From: an uncultured Granulosicoccus sp.
Lineage (GTDB): Bacteria > Pseudomonadota > Gammaproteobacteria > Granulosicoccales > Granulosicoccaceae
Reading direction: 5' to 3'
Assembly: GCA_947495035.1 (NCBI GenBank)
Contig: CANLXI010000003.1
Span: 186,001-250,000 of the forward strand
Length of the DNA stretch: 64,000 nt
Every line of letters starts with the position of its first letter. Positions within the stretch are counted from its first letter, which is position 1. The notes beneath the pieces were generated by a model that saw only the letters and a list, made by a program, of their open reading frames with translations, searched no databases and was not told the DNA's origin. This document shows, piece after piece, positions 17,258 to 26,111 of the stretch. The position numbers were made by a program, and so were the translations under genes.

Positions 17258-18855
17258 CAGCCCTCTCGAGTCACACGCAGGACTTCTTCGAGAGACGTCT
17301 TGCCTGCAAGCACCAGACGCATGCCATCTTCCGTGATCCCCGAGCTTCTGGTCCGGGCATAGCGTTCCATCTCCATCTCGGACTCGCCATCGTGGATCAT
17401 GCCGCGAATGGTTTCGTCCACCAGCACCACTTCGTAGATGCCCTGGCGTCCCGCATAACCGGTATGACCGCAACGATCACAACCGTGGGGTTCGCACATG
17501 TGATGCGCCTTGTCAGCGGTTGTCTTCAGTGACTCGAGTTCACCCTTGGTGGGTGTGTGTGGACGCTTGCACTCGGGGCAGAGCAGCCGGACCAGTCGCT
17601 GAGCGACAAGGCCGACCAGACTGGAGGAAAGCAGAAAAGGCTCGACACCCATGTCACGCAGTCGGGTGATGGCGCCGATGGCGGTATTGGTATGCAGAGT
17701 CGACAATACCAGATGGCCCGTCAGTGAGGCCTGAACGGCAATCTCGGCTGTCTCGGTATCTCGAATCTCACCGATCATGACGATATCCGGATCCTGTCGC
17801 AGAATGGCGCGCAGACCGCGCGCGAAATCCAGGTCCACCTTGGTATTGACCTGAGTCTGACCGATGCCGTCGATGTAGTATTCGATGGGATCCTCGACGG
17901 TGAGGATGGTGTACTTGCTGGTGTTGAGTTTGGCCAGGGCCGCGTACAGGGTCGTCGTCTTGCCCGAACCGGTCGGGCCGGTAACCAGCACGATGCCATG
18001 CGAGAGCCCGAGGCTTTTCTGCATGTCCTGCAATGCCTGGGGGGGCATGCCCAGATGCTCCAGGTCGAGACGTCCGGCCTGCTTGTCCAGCAAACGCAGC
18101 ACGACGCGTTCGCCATGGCCCGATGGCAGGGTCGATACCCGCACATCGACCGGACGTCCCGCCACACGCAGGCTGATGCGTCCATCCTGGGGCAGGCGAC
18201 GTTCGGCAATGTCCAGCTTGGCCATGACCTTCAGTCGGGAAATGACCATGGGGGCAATGGCGCGGGGTGGCTCCAGCAGTTTCTGCATGACACCATCAAC
18301 CCGGTAGCGCACGGCCAGGCGTTTTTCGAAGGGTTCGATATGGATGTCCGAGGCCTGCTTGCGTACGGCCTCTGTCAGCATGGCATTGATCAGGCGGATG
18401 ACCGGGGCATCATCGGTGGATTCCAGCAGGTCTTCGGGCTCGGGCAGGGCCTGAGCCAGTTGCGCCAGATCCATGTCGTCGTCGAAGTCATCCATGATAT
18501 CGATGGCCTGACCGGTCTCGCCTTCATAGTGGCGAGTGAGGCGCGCATCGAATTCATCAGCGGTCACGGGATCCATGACCAGGGAGCGACCAGCCTTGCG
18601 ACGGGCTTCGGTCAGCGCACTGAGCGGGACACCGGGCCGGTGGACCAGCAGCAGCTCACCCTTGGCATTGAGCTCCAGGATCACGCCATGGCGTTTGGCA
18701 AAGGTATAGGGAAGATCAGTGTATGTCAGCTCGACACCGGTCTCCAGTGTCATGCTACCCAGACTGCGGGTGGCATCCTGATCCGTCTCTTCGCCAATGA
18801 GCGTGCTGTCGGATGGATCGCCGACATCAATGAAATCCGCTGAAGAAGTCACCAT
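17257..18855 (-). CDS. gspE: Type II secretion ATPase GspE
   Basis: 532 aa. N1E-like N-terminal half, then an AAA secretion-ATPase domain: Walker A GPTGSGKTTTLYAAL near residue 295, Asp box TVEDPIEYYIDGIGQTQVN, Walker B RQDPDIVMIGEIRDTETAEIA and His box LTGHLVLSTLHTN. A tetracysteine zinc motif (CPECKR...CDRCGHTGYAGR) near the C-terminus is characteristic of GspE/PilB. It hydrolyses ATP to drive pseudopilus assembly for export of folded periplasmic proteins. It starts 2 bases after the gspD stop and overlaps gspF by one base, so the genes form an operon. Confidence 0.95.
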   Translation of the reverse strand: MVTSSADFIDVGDPSDSTLIGEETDQDATRSLGSMTLETGVELTYTDLPYTFAKRHGVILELNAKGELLLVHRPGVPLSALTEARRKAGRSLVMDPVTADEFDARLTRHYEGETGQAIDIMDDFDDDMDLAQLAQALPEPEDLLESTDDAPVIRLINAMLTEAVRKQASDIHIEPFEKRLAVRYRVDGVMQKLLEPPRAIAPMVISRLKVMAKLDIAERRLPQDGRISLRVAGRPVDVRVSTLPSGHGERVVLRLLDKQAGRLDLEHLGMPPQALQDMQKSLGLSHGIVLVTGPTGSGKTTTLYAALAKLNTSKYTILTVEDPIEYYIDGIGQTQVNTKVDLDFARGLRAILRQDPDIVMIGEIRDTETAEIAVQASLTGHLVLSTLHTNTAIGAITRLRDMGVEPFLLSSSLVGLVAQRLVRLLCPECKRPHTPTKGELESLKTTADKAHHMCEPHGCDRCGHTGYAGRQGIYEVVLVDETIRGMIHDGESEMEMERYARTRSSGITEDGMRLVLAGKTSLEEVLRVTREG

Positions 18856-18857
18856 GT

Positions 18858-21080
18858 CTACCGTGATGTCGTGTCGGTCTGTGAAGTCCGGCCAGCAACA
18901 TCGGTACCAGAGTCCAGGCTGGCCTGGCTCGGCAGTGCTGCAGTTCCCGACTGTGGATTGATAACACCTGTCGCATCGGAGGTCGGCAGGATGGTGTTCA
19001 GATCACCATCACGTGTATCGACACGCCGACCCTCGAAATACAGGTGCAGGTCTGGCAGAACGGGACGTCCGTCGCTGATGTAGGACTCATCCTGTTCGAA
19101 CTGGCCAAGTTGTGCCGCTCGCAGATCGTCGTACTTGCTGCGACTGTAGAAGTCGGCGGTTTCCGGGTTGCGCAGTATCGTCGGGTGCAGGAACACCATC
19201 AGATTACGCTTCGACTTGCTGTTCGTGCGGTAGCGGAACAGGCTGCCAAGCAGCGGAATATCACCCAGAAAGGGCACCTTGCTGCGAGTGTCATTGATCT
19301 GGTCGTCCATCAGGCCGCCCAGCACCAGAGTCTGGCCGTCTTCCACGAGTACGGTGGTCTTGATGGAACGTTTGTTGGTGGTGATGTCGGATGCGCCGGT
19401 GATCGCGGTGGCGCTGACGTCGGAGACTTCCTGCTCGATCTCCATCTTGATGTTGTCGCCTTCGTTGATCTGCGGTTTCACCTTGAGACTGATACCCACG
19501 TCCTGACGCTCGATGGTCTGGAACGGGTTGTCGTTGGCCGAGGACAGTTGCTGGCCGGTCACGAAGGGAACGTTCTGACCCACCACGATTTCCGCTTCCT
19601 GGTTGTCCATGGTGACAAGCGTCGGTGTGGACAGTATGTTGTTGTCGGTATCGGAAGCAATGGCGGAGAGCAGAAATCCGAAGTTGACGCCGTCGGACCC
19701 GAAACGCCCCAGAGCGAGGGAGAGACCCTGGCTCAGACTGGCACCTTCACTGGCAATGGTTCCGATCAGTGCCTGCGTGGCCCCACCGAGATTGGTGTAG
19801 GCGACCGGACGATCGCTGTCCGTACCGTCCACCGCAAAGTTCACACCCAACTGCGAGCTGTTGTCCGTGGTCAGTTCGGCGATGATGGCTTCAACCAGAA
19901 CCTGCGCCCGGCGGATATCCAGCTGTTCGACAACCGCCAGAATGCTGCGCATTTCGTCAGGCGGTGCCGTGATGATCAGGGCATTGGTATCTTCATCGGC
20001 CTGGATATCCACATTCGGCCGATCATTGTCCTGGGTTGCCCGGCGGATCAGCGATGCCGTGGGCACCTGAGGTGTCGGTGCGCCGCCGGCATCTGTCTGC
20101 GGTGCGGCCTGCGGTGTAGCGGTGTTGCCACCGGCATCCGCACTACTGGTACCGATGAGCGCCTGTCCAGCGGAGACGCCGGTGAGGATGGCCAGCAGAT
20201 CGGCCGCATTGGCATAGCGCAGGTAGACCACGCGCGTATTGCCGCCGGATTCGACAGGGGTGTCCAGATTCAGGATGATGCCGCGGGTGCGAGCGCGCGC
20301 GGAAGGGTCACCACTGAGCAGTATGCTGTTGGTTCTCTCATCGGCCGCAAAGCGTACCGCTCCCGGCGTGCCATTGATCTGCCCGCCGCCACTTTGCAGC
20401 GATTGCATGATGCGAATGATCTCGCTGGCAGAGGCATGGCTCAGGCGAACCACTTCCACTTCGTCATTGTCGGGACGGTCGATACCCTTGATGATATCGA
20501 TCAGGCGCTGGATATTGGAGGCTCTGTCCGTCACGATCAGGGTGTTGGAGGAGGCATAGGCTGCCAGATGGCCTTGCTGCGGCACCAGGGGACGAAGGAT
20601 GGGAACCAGCTGTGCGGCCGGCACGTTTTCCACCTTGATGACTTGTGTAACCAGTTGGTCGGAGGCGCTGTTGTCGGAGTCGAAGGCCGGGACCGGGCCC
20701 TGTTTGGCATTGACGTCAGGCACGATCTTGACCAGGTCGCCACTCGGCACGGCGGCATAGCCGTGGACCTGCAGTACTGACAGAAAGGTTTCGTACAGTT
20801 CCTCGGCATTCAATGGCGTGCTCGAGATCACCGTGACCCGGGCCTTGACCCGTGGGTCCACCACGAAATTCCGGCCCGACTGGCGGGAAACCGTCTGAAT
20901 CAGCGAGTGTATGTCCGCGTTTTTCAGATTCAGGGTGAATGTGCCTTCCTGGGCCCGCACCGGTGTCGCCACGCCGGTCAGGGCGAGGGTTGCGGTGAAG
21001 GCTGCCGAGGTCGCCACGATGGAGGCGCGCAGGGCCAGAGCCGGTATCAGTTGAGGATTGGACCGCTTAAACATTGTCAT
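18858..21080 (-). CDS. gspD: Type II secretion secretin GspD
   Basis: 740 aa. A Sec signal (hydrophobic 17-37, cleavage after VRA-Q) is followed by the N0 domain (FTLNLKNADIHSLIQTVSRQSGRNFVVDPRVKARVTV), N1-N3 KH-like domains and the secretin core with VPFLGDIPLLGSLFRYRTNSKSKRNLMVFLHPTIL. An inserted Gly/Ala/Thr/Gln/Pro-rich linker (about residues 305-345) lies within N3, as in other secretins. It forms the outer-membrane exit pore. The tail is Ser/Thr-rich (QASLDSGTDVAGRTSQTDTTSR); no pilotin gene is adjacent. Confidence 0.95.
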   Translation of the reverse strand: MTMFKRSNPQLIPALALRASIVATSAAFTATLALTGVATPVRAQEGTFTLNLKNADIHSLIQTVSRQSGRNFVVDPRVKARVTVISSTPLNAEELYETFLSVLQVHGYAAVPSGDLVKIVPDVNAKQGPVPAFDSDNSASDQLVTQVIKVENVPAAQLVPILRPLVPQQGHLAAYASSNTLIVTDRASNIQRLIDIIKGIDRPDNDEVEVVRLSHASASEIIRIMQSLQSGGGQINGTPGAVRFAADERTNSILLSGDPSARARTRGIILNLDTPVESGGNTRVVYLRYANAADLLAILTGVSAGQALIGTSSADAGGNTATPQAAPQTDAGGAPTPQVPTASLIRRATQDNDRPNVDIQADEDTNALIITAPPDEMRSILAVVEQLDIRRAQVLVEAIIAELTTDNSSQLGVNFAVDGTDSDRPVAYTNLGGATQALIGTIASEGASLSQGLSLALGRFGSDGVNFGFLLSAIASDTDNNILSTPTLVTMDNQEAEIVVGQNVPFVTGQQLSSANDNPFQTIERQDVGISLKVKPQINEGDNIKMEIEQEVSDVSATAITGASDITTNKRSIKTTVLVEDGQTLVLGGLMDDQINDTRSKVPFLGDIPLLGSLFRYRTNSKSKRNLMVFLHPTILRNPETADFYSRSKYDDLRAAQLGQFEQDESYISDGRPVLPDLHLYFEGRRVDTRDGDLNTILPTSDATGVINPQSGTAALPSQASLDSGTDVAGRTSQTDTTSR

Positions 21081-21151
21081 TGAGAGCCGGAAGCTGTTCG
21101 CTGAGTGTAGCCGTAAAGACGCATGGGTGGTAATTCAGGGACGTCAAGGCT

Positions 21152-22060
21152 CTATTGAGCCAGCGAGATCGAGATGGGGACTTCGACACCATCTCGCAGG
21201 ATCGTGACGTCGAGACTTTCCGCCTTGACCGCATTGCGCAGCGCGCGAATGCCCTGTTTCTGACTGTTCAGCTGGATATTGTTGACGCTGGTGATGACAT
21301 CACCGGCAACAATTCCCTGTGCTTCCAGTATTTCGGGGTTCTGCTTGGGGGTAATACGGTAACCGACCAGCTTGCCATTCTCCTGATAGGGCTCTGCTGC
21401 CACGACCCGTCCCAGCATGGAGGGGTTACGTGCCAGGGTGTCGCGCAAGTCGCGAGGGTTGCTGGGCAACTCGATCGGCTGGTCAGCGTTGGCATTCTGG
21501 TTCTGACTGCGAGCGCTGCTGGCACTTTCTACCGGACGGCTGGCAATGGGTTGCACGTTTTCGGGCAGCATCAGTTTTTCAAGCTTGCCCCGATTGCGCA
21601 GTACGACGTGATCGGCATAGACCGCCTCCAGGGAGGTTTCACCGCTGATCTTGTCACCGATGCCATAGGCGTTCTGCTCGGCAGAACCGGCACTGATGAT
21701 GGCAATGGCATTTTCCGCCGGTTCGTAGGCAAAAACACCTGCCAGCTGCAGATTGAGACTGGTGTTCTTGATGGGCTCCTGTGGCTTGGGTGCCTCGACG
21801 ACAACCGGCTTCTTGCTGGCATCACCGAACAGATGAATCGAGGCGATGGCTCGCGCCAGTTCGGTTGGCCCGGGGGCATTGCTGCTGGTCACGGTAACAG
21901 GGCCGACGTCCGCCAGAGGCGCAGGTTCGGGTTGCGGTAGCAGTTTGACAGTGATCGCAGCCAGTGCCACGCCGACGCCTGCAACCAGCAGGGTATTGGC
22001 CATGCGCGGTAAACGCGTACTCTTGCCGGGCATCGCCATTGATGACGCAGTCGCACTCAT
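21152..22060 (-). CDS. gspC: Type II secretion protein GspC
   Basis: 302 aa. A short cytoplasmic N-terminus, one helix (about residues 22-41, TLLVAGVGVALAAITVKLL), a HR domain (LNLQLAGVFAYEPAENAIAIISAGSAEQNAYGIGD) and a C-terminal PDZ-like domain (GYRITPKQNPEILEAQGIVAGDVITSVNNIQLNSQ). It links the inner-membrane platform to the secretin GspD. It is the first gene of this gsp operon, 71 bases before gspD. The region upstream is a plausible promoter area. Confidence 0.9.
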   Translation of the reverse strand: MSATASSMAMPGKSTRLPRMANTLLVAGVGVALAAITVKLLPQPEPAPLADVGPVTVTSSNAPGPTELARAIASIHLFGDASKKPVVVEAPKPQEPIKNTSLNLQLAGVFAYEPAENAIAIISAGSAEQNAYGIGDKISGETSLEAVYADHVVLRNRGKLEKLMLPENVQPIASRPVESASSARSQNQNANADQPIELPSNPRDLRDTLARNPSMLGRVVAAEPYQENGKLVGYRITPKQNPEILEAQGIVAGDVITSVNNIQLNSQKQGIRALRNAVKAESLDVTILRDGVEVPISISLAQ

Positions 22061-22448
22061 GATAGTGGATCCTGGTGGGGTTCTGAAAGAAGGCGGTTTG
22101 CCGCAGACGAATCAGATGTGGACAAATTGACCTCTTTTCGAGCGCAAGGTTCGATGGAACAGGGAAGGTGTGCGCAGTGTAACGCCTGACGTCGCCGTCG
22201 CGAGTCGGTGTACACGGAAACACTAACAATATTGAAGCCAACAGTCGCATCTGTCTTGTCAAATTGATGACGATACGGGAAGGCAAGGCGCTCTCTGAGG
22301 GGAGCGCTGACTGATGACCGGGGAGGTAGGCGCCGGAGGATCAGGGCTGGGGGCCGACAGGGACGTGGCTGGACGGCTGCGAGCATCTTCATCGCAGTGC
22401 GACCCGGACAGACAGGCGTCCGGGCCGATGAGTGTCTTCGGTAACCCG
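22061..22448. other. Intergenic region upstream of gspC and downstream of the HU-like gene
   Basis: 388 bases. Near its right end CCCGGAC (22403-22409) and GTCCGGG (22418-22424) form a 7-bp hairpin with an 8-base loop, 25 bases after the HU-like stop on the minus strand; it has no T-tract but may help end that transcript. The middle (22205-22275) is A/T-richer and should hold the gspC promoter. No other gene supported. Confidence 0.4.
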
Positions 22449-22946
22449 TTACACCATGTCCTTCAGGTTTTTCAGAGGAGTGACCTTGACGACCTTGCGG
22501 GCCGGCTTTGCCTTGAAGGTAGTCTCCTCACCCGTGAACGGATTGATTCCCTTGCGGGCTCGAGTAGCTGGACGCTTGTTGACGCGGATTTTCATCAGGC
22601 CGGGAACACTGAAAGTTCCTGGTCCACGTGGCTTGAGGTTTTCCTGGATCAGATCGTTCAGGGCGTCGAATACGGAGATGACCTGCTTGCGGCTCAGCTC
22701 GGTTGTTTCGGCGATGGAGGCCAGGATTTCGGATTTGGTGGGTGGCTTCTTCACACCACCGGCAACGGCAGGAGATGCCTTCTTCTTGGCCGCGGGAACT
22801 TTCTTCGCGACGGGGACTTTCTTGGCGGTTGCTTTCTTGGCAGTCGCTTTCTTGGCGGTTGCCTTCTTGGCAACGGCTTTTTTGGCAACGGCTTTCTTTT
22901 TCGCTACCGGTACTTTCTTGGCTACTGCTTTCTTCTTTGCCGCCAT
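22449..22946 (-). CDS. HU/IHF-family DNA-binding protein with Lys/Ala-rich histone-H1-like N-terminus
   Basis: 165 aa from ATG 22946, with AGAGGAA 7 nt upstream; a longer in-frame start is unsupported. Residues 1-60 are a run of AKK-type repeats (KKAVAKKA, ATAKKATAKK, VPVAKKVPAAKK), like eukaryotic H1 tails and bacterial AlgP-type proteins. Residues about 68-165 are an HU-like fold: KSEILASIAETTELSRKQVISVFDALNDLI and GTFSVPGLMKIRVNKRPATRARKGINPFTGEE, the DNA-bending arm. It probably compacts or bends DNA as a nucleoid protein. The AKK run is coded by near-repeated 15-bp units and may vary in length between strains. Confidence 0.9.
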   Translation of the reverse strand: MAAKKKAVAKKVPVAKKKAVAKKAVAKKATAKKATAKKATAKKVPVAKKVPAAKKKASPAVAGGVKKPPTKSEILASIAETTELSRKQVISVFDALNDLIQENLKPRGPGTFSVPGLMKIRVNKRPATRARKGINPFTGEETTFKAKPARKVVKVTPLKNLKDMV

Positions 22947-23101
22947 GTGTGATTCCTCTGCTTGCTGTTGACTATGAAAGTTGATGTTCATGCAATGGCA
23001 TGTCACGGCGTTTCCGCGATCCATACCGTTGTTCAAAACGCGCGAAAAGTAACACAGTTGGCGCGTCATAGTCAGCATATATAGACCAATAGACGCAAAA
23101 A

Positions 23102-23160
23102 ACCCTGTATTTACAGCAGAAAATATCAGTTAGAGACAAAAAAAGCTGTATTTACAGGGT
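23102..23160. repeat. Split palindrome: 12-bp direct repeats within an 8-bp inverted repeat
   Basis: CTGTATTTACAG occurs at 23105-23116 and again at 23146-23157, 41 bp apart. The outer flanks ACCCTGTA (23102) and TACAGGGT (ends 23160) are complementary, so the two copies look like halves of one ACCCTGTATTTACAGGGT palindrome separated by 29 bases plus one duplicated 12-mer. On the minus strand each copy is followed by a T-run (7 and 6 T), so the pair could also act as tandem weak terminators behind yggT. It lies in the otherwise empty 334-base gap 22947-23280. Confidence 0.7.
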
Positions 23161-23280
23161 AATTCGGGCCGGGTAAACGCGATTTCGGTCGAGTTGTCAG
23201 TGCGGGCTCGTCGTCACCTTCGGTTCGTCGAGCAGCTCCACTTCCGTCATCGGGCAAGTGTTCTGATCCGCGAATGCAAA

Positions 23281-23883
23281 TCAGACACCGAACAATTGTT
23301 GCAGGGTTCCCAGCAGAAAGATGCGTAGCGCGAACAGCCCGATGATCGTGAAAAACACGGTCAGATCCAGTCCGCCCATGGGGGGCAGGACTTTGCGAAG
23401 TGGACGCAGTACCGGTTCTCCGATGGAGGTGACCAGTGAATGCACGGGGTTGCCCGCTGCACCGGGAATCCAGCTCAGAACGGCCTGGATGATCAAGGCA
23501 AAGATGAAGACATTGAACAGCTGATGGATGAGATCGAGCAGGGCGAGAATCACCAGTTTGGCAACCGGTGCTGCACTGACCAGGATCGATTGTCCGAGAG
23601 CTGGAACATAGCCTAGGCTGAGCAGTTTGAAGATCAGCAACTTCAGCAGCAGTATGCCGAAGCAGAGTACCAGGGATGCCGTATCGTATCGTTTGATGCT
23701 GGGAATCACACGACGCAGGGGCACCAGCAAGGGATCGGTGATTCGCACCACGCCTTGAGCCAGGGGGTTGTAGTAATCGGCGCGAACTGTCTGCATGACA
23801 AAGCGCACGGCCACGACAGTGGCATAGAGGTTGAACAGAATGCCGAGGATGAAGCCGATGGCATTCAGTGCAGGATTGGCCAT
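23281..23883 (-). CDS. yggT: YggT-family membrane protein
   Basis: 200 aa with two similar halves, each with a hydrophobic helix pair and the family motif: RADYYNPLAQGVVRITDPLLVPLRRVIP in the first and GNPVHSLVTSIGEPVLRPLRKVLPPMGGLDLTV in the second. Homologues are linked to cell division, osmotic tolerance or thylakoid/nucleoid organisation; the molecular role is not settled. It is the last gene of yggS-tal-proC-yggT, an order conserved (without tal) in many gammaproteobacteria. It starts 134 bases after the proC stop. Confidence 0.92.
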   Translation of the reverse strand: MANPALNAIGFILGILFNLYATVVAVRFVMQTVRADYYNPLAQGVVRITDPLLVPLRRVIPSIKRYDTASLVLCFGILLLKLLIFKLLSLGYVPALGQSILVSAAPVAKLVILALLDLIHQLFNVFIFALIIQAVLSWIPGAAGNPVHSLVTSIGEPVLRPLRKVLPPMGGLDLTVFFTIIGLFALRIFLLGTLQQLFGV

Positions 23884-24017
23884 GATGGAAAATTCTCCGA
23901 AAGAGTGTCAGTTACATTGAGCAAGGGAGTTGTCCGCACCGGATTCGAGCAGGCAGCGGAGCAGAATACGTCATGCAAGCGCTGCGTCGTTCGAATCCGG
24001 GCGGACAGGTCAGACGG

Positions 24018-24872
24018 TTACTGCGGTGCGAGCTGGTCCCCTAACTCCACGGCACGATCATGTGCCGCCTGCATCGCCTCGCGAACGATGGCAGGCGTAT
24101 CCCGAGCATCGAACACCTGTAGAGCAGCAGCAGTTGTGCCACCTTTGGAGGTGACATTCTCGCGCAGTTGTCCCGGAGGCAGTTCGCGCGTGCGTGCCAT
24201 GCTGGCTGCCCCGAAGGCGGTTTCCATGGCCAGGGTTTCTGCAGACTCCGCATCCAGCCCCAGTGCCTGAGCAGCAGCACTCATGTGTTCGATGAGGTAG
24301 AAGAAGTAGGCGGGTCCACTACCGGAGACCGCCGTCACGGCATCCAGCATGGACTCCTTCTCCACCCATAGCGTCACGCCTGCGGTATCGAGCAGCTCGC
24401 CTGCCTGCTGTCGATGCTGTTCCGAGCATTCGTCGGATGCGAACAGCCCGGTTACACCAAGACCCAGCAGTGCCGGAGTATTGGGCATGCAACGGACCAC
24501 CGCAGTTCCCCCTGGTAGCCAGGCCTGCATGCTCGATGCCCTGACGCCAGCGGCAACCGAGATGAACAGCGGCGCCAACCGTTGCTGCGTGCCGGCATCG
24601 AGCTTGCCGAAGGCATCTGCAAAATCCCGGCAAACCGGTTCGACGATATGTGGCTTGACCGCTATCACCAGACCCAGTGCTTCGTCCGAGGCTGCCTCGA
24701 ACAGGTCTGCAAAGGATGCCGCCGACCGAATGCCGAAGCGTTCCACGACACGATTGCAGGCTTCGGCGTTCGGATCGATGACGGTGACACTGGCAGAGTC
24801 AGCGCCATTGTTGATCAACCCGCCTATGAGACTGCTGGCCATGTTGCCGGCACCGATGAAAACCCATTGCAT
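24018..24872 (-). CDS. proC: Pyrroline-5-carboxylate reductase
   Basis: 284 aa. An N-terminal Rossmann motif (FIGAGNMASSLIGGL) binds NAD(P)H and the C-terminal dimerisation domain carries the family signature (VTAVSGSGPAYFFYLIEHM ... LPPGQLRENVTSKGGTTAAALQVF). It makes L-proline from 1-pyrroline-5-carboxylate in the cytoplasm. Its ATG shares one base with the transaldolase stop, so the two are translationally coupled; the spacing to yggT downstream is larger. Length is slightly above the usual 270-275. Confidence 0.95.
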   Translation of the reverse strand: MQWVFIGAGNMASSLIGGLINNGADSASVTVIDPNAEACNRVVERFGIRSAASFADLFEAASDEALGLVIAVKPHIVEPVCRDFADAFGKLDAGTQQRLAPLFISVAAGVRASSMQAWLPGGTAVVRCMPNTPALLGLGVTGLFASDECSEQHRQQAGELLDTAGVTLWVEKESMLDAVTAVSGSGPAYFFYLIEHMSAAAQALGLDAESAETLAMETAFGAASMARTRELPPGQLRENVTSKGGTTAAALQVFDARDTPAIVREAMQAAHDRAVELGDQLAPQ

Positions 24873-25999
24873 CAGCTGGCTACCGTTTGCCGCTTTTCAG
24901 CCAGCACATCCAGCAGACGGCCGAAGGCTTCTTCGAAGGAGGCGATGCCGGCGCGTTCGAGTTCGTCGGTAATGTCATTGAGCGATATGCCAAGCTCGTT
25001 CAGTGCGGAGATTTCCGAATGAGCTGCGGAGAGGTTCTGTGTCAGTCTGGACTCTGCCACTCCATGATCCTTGAATGCATCCAGTGTGGCAGGCGGCAGC
25101 GTATTGACTGTATCGGGGCCGATCAGTTCCTCTACATAAAGTACATCGGAGTAGTCAGGATTCTTCACGCCGGTGCTGGCCCAGAGAAGTCGTTGCGGGC
25201 GAGCTCCCTGTTCCTTCAGTTTGCCGAACTGTTCACTGCCGAAGAGATTGACGAAGTGACCGTAGGCGACCTTGGCATTGGCGATGGCAATCTTGCCCAG
25301 CAAGGCCTTGGCCGCGTCACTGCCGTTCTCGCTCAGTGCCTTGTCAGCACTGACATCGACACGGCTGACGAAAAAACTGGCTACCGAGGCGATGCGATCG
25401 ATGTCGTGGCCATCGGCAAGGCGTCTTTCCAGACCACGAATATAGGCCTGTGCAATTTCGCGATAGCGCGAGATGCTGAACAACAGGGTGACGTTGACGT
25501 TGATGCCCAGAGCCGTCAGCGCTTCGAACGCCTTGACCCCTTCGGAGGTGCCCGGCACCTTGATCATGAGGTTTGGGCGATTGACCCGTTCATGCAGTTC
25601 GACGCCCATGGCGATGGTGCCTGCAGCATCATGCGCCAGATCGGGGGTAACCTCGAGACTGACCATGCCATCCACACCACCGGTCTGTTCGTAGGTGTCT
25701 GCAAATGCATCGGCGGCTGCCTGGATATCGGGAATGGCCAGCTGATTGAACAGCTCCAGCTGGGTGATGTCGGGTGAACCGGCAACGATCTCGCCAATGG
25801 CTTCGTCGTATTCGCTGGTCTTGGCAATGGCCTGTTCGAAAATGGCAGGGTTGGACGTCAGGCCCATGATCCTGTCATCACGGATCATGGCCTGCAGGTC
25901 GCCGTCGAGCAGGCTTTTCTGGATGTAGTCGAGCCACATGCTCTGACCGATTTCGTAGGCGGCGGCCACCGGGTTGGAAGTGCTGTTCTGTTGGCTCAT
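24872..25999 (-). CDS. tal: Transaldolase
   Basis: 375 aa, the longer bacterial transaldolase type. It moves a dihydroxyacetone unit between sugar phosphates in the pentose phosphate pathway. The Schiff-base lysine is Lys147 in RPNLMIKVPGTSEG; GLTSNPAIFEQAI and the late ATGVKNPDYSD segment are also characteristic. It starts with MSQQNSTSNP after a modest ribosome site (AAGGACA). Its placement between yggS and proC is unusual: in the relatives I know these two are adjacent. 112 bases separate it from yggS, so it may have its own promoter. Confidence 0.95.
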   Translation of the reverse strand: MSQQNSTSNPVAAAYEIGQSMWLDYIQKSLLDGDLQAMIRDDRIMGLTSNPAIFEQAIAKTSEYDEAIGEIVAGSPDITQLELFNQLAIPDIQAAADAFADTYEQTGGVDGMVSLEVTPDLAHDAAGTIAMGVELHERVNRPNLMIKVPGTSEGVKAFEALTALGINVNVTLLFSISRYREIAQAYIRGLERRLADGHDIDRIASVASFFVSRVDVSADKALSENGSDAAKALLGKIAIANAKVAYGHFVNLFGSEQFGKLKEQGARPQRLLWASTGVKNPDYSDVLYVEELIGPDTVNTLPPATLDAFKDHGVAESRLTQNLSAAHSEISALNELGISLNDITDELERAGIASFEEAFGRLLDVLAEKRQTVAS

Positions 26000-26111
26000 G
26001 ATGATGTGTCCTTATTGAGTATGAGTAGTCTACCAAGATTGCCTGTTGTACTGAGGCTGCTTGAATGAGTGATGAATTCTGTCTGTCGAAGTTCGCCTGG
26101 TGCCTGCGTCG

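Noticed and set aside
19044..20780. 578-aa open frame on the + strand
   Set aside because: Antisense shadow of gspD caused by GC-rich codon bias.
23105..23116. LexA box
   Set aside because: CTGT-N4-ACAG has the wrong spacing; LexA needs eight bases between the arms.
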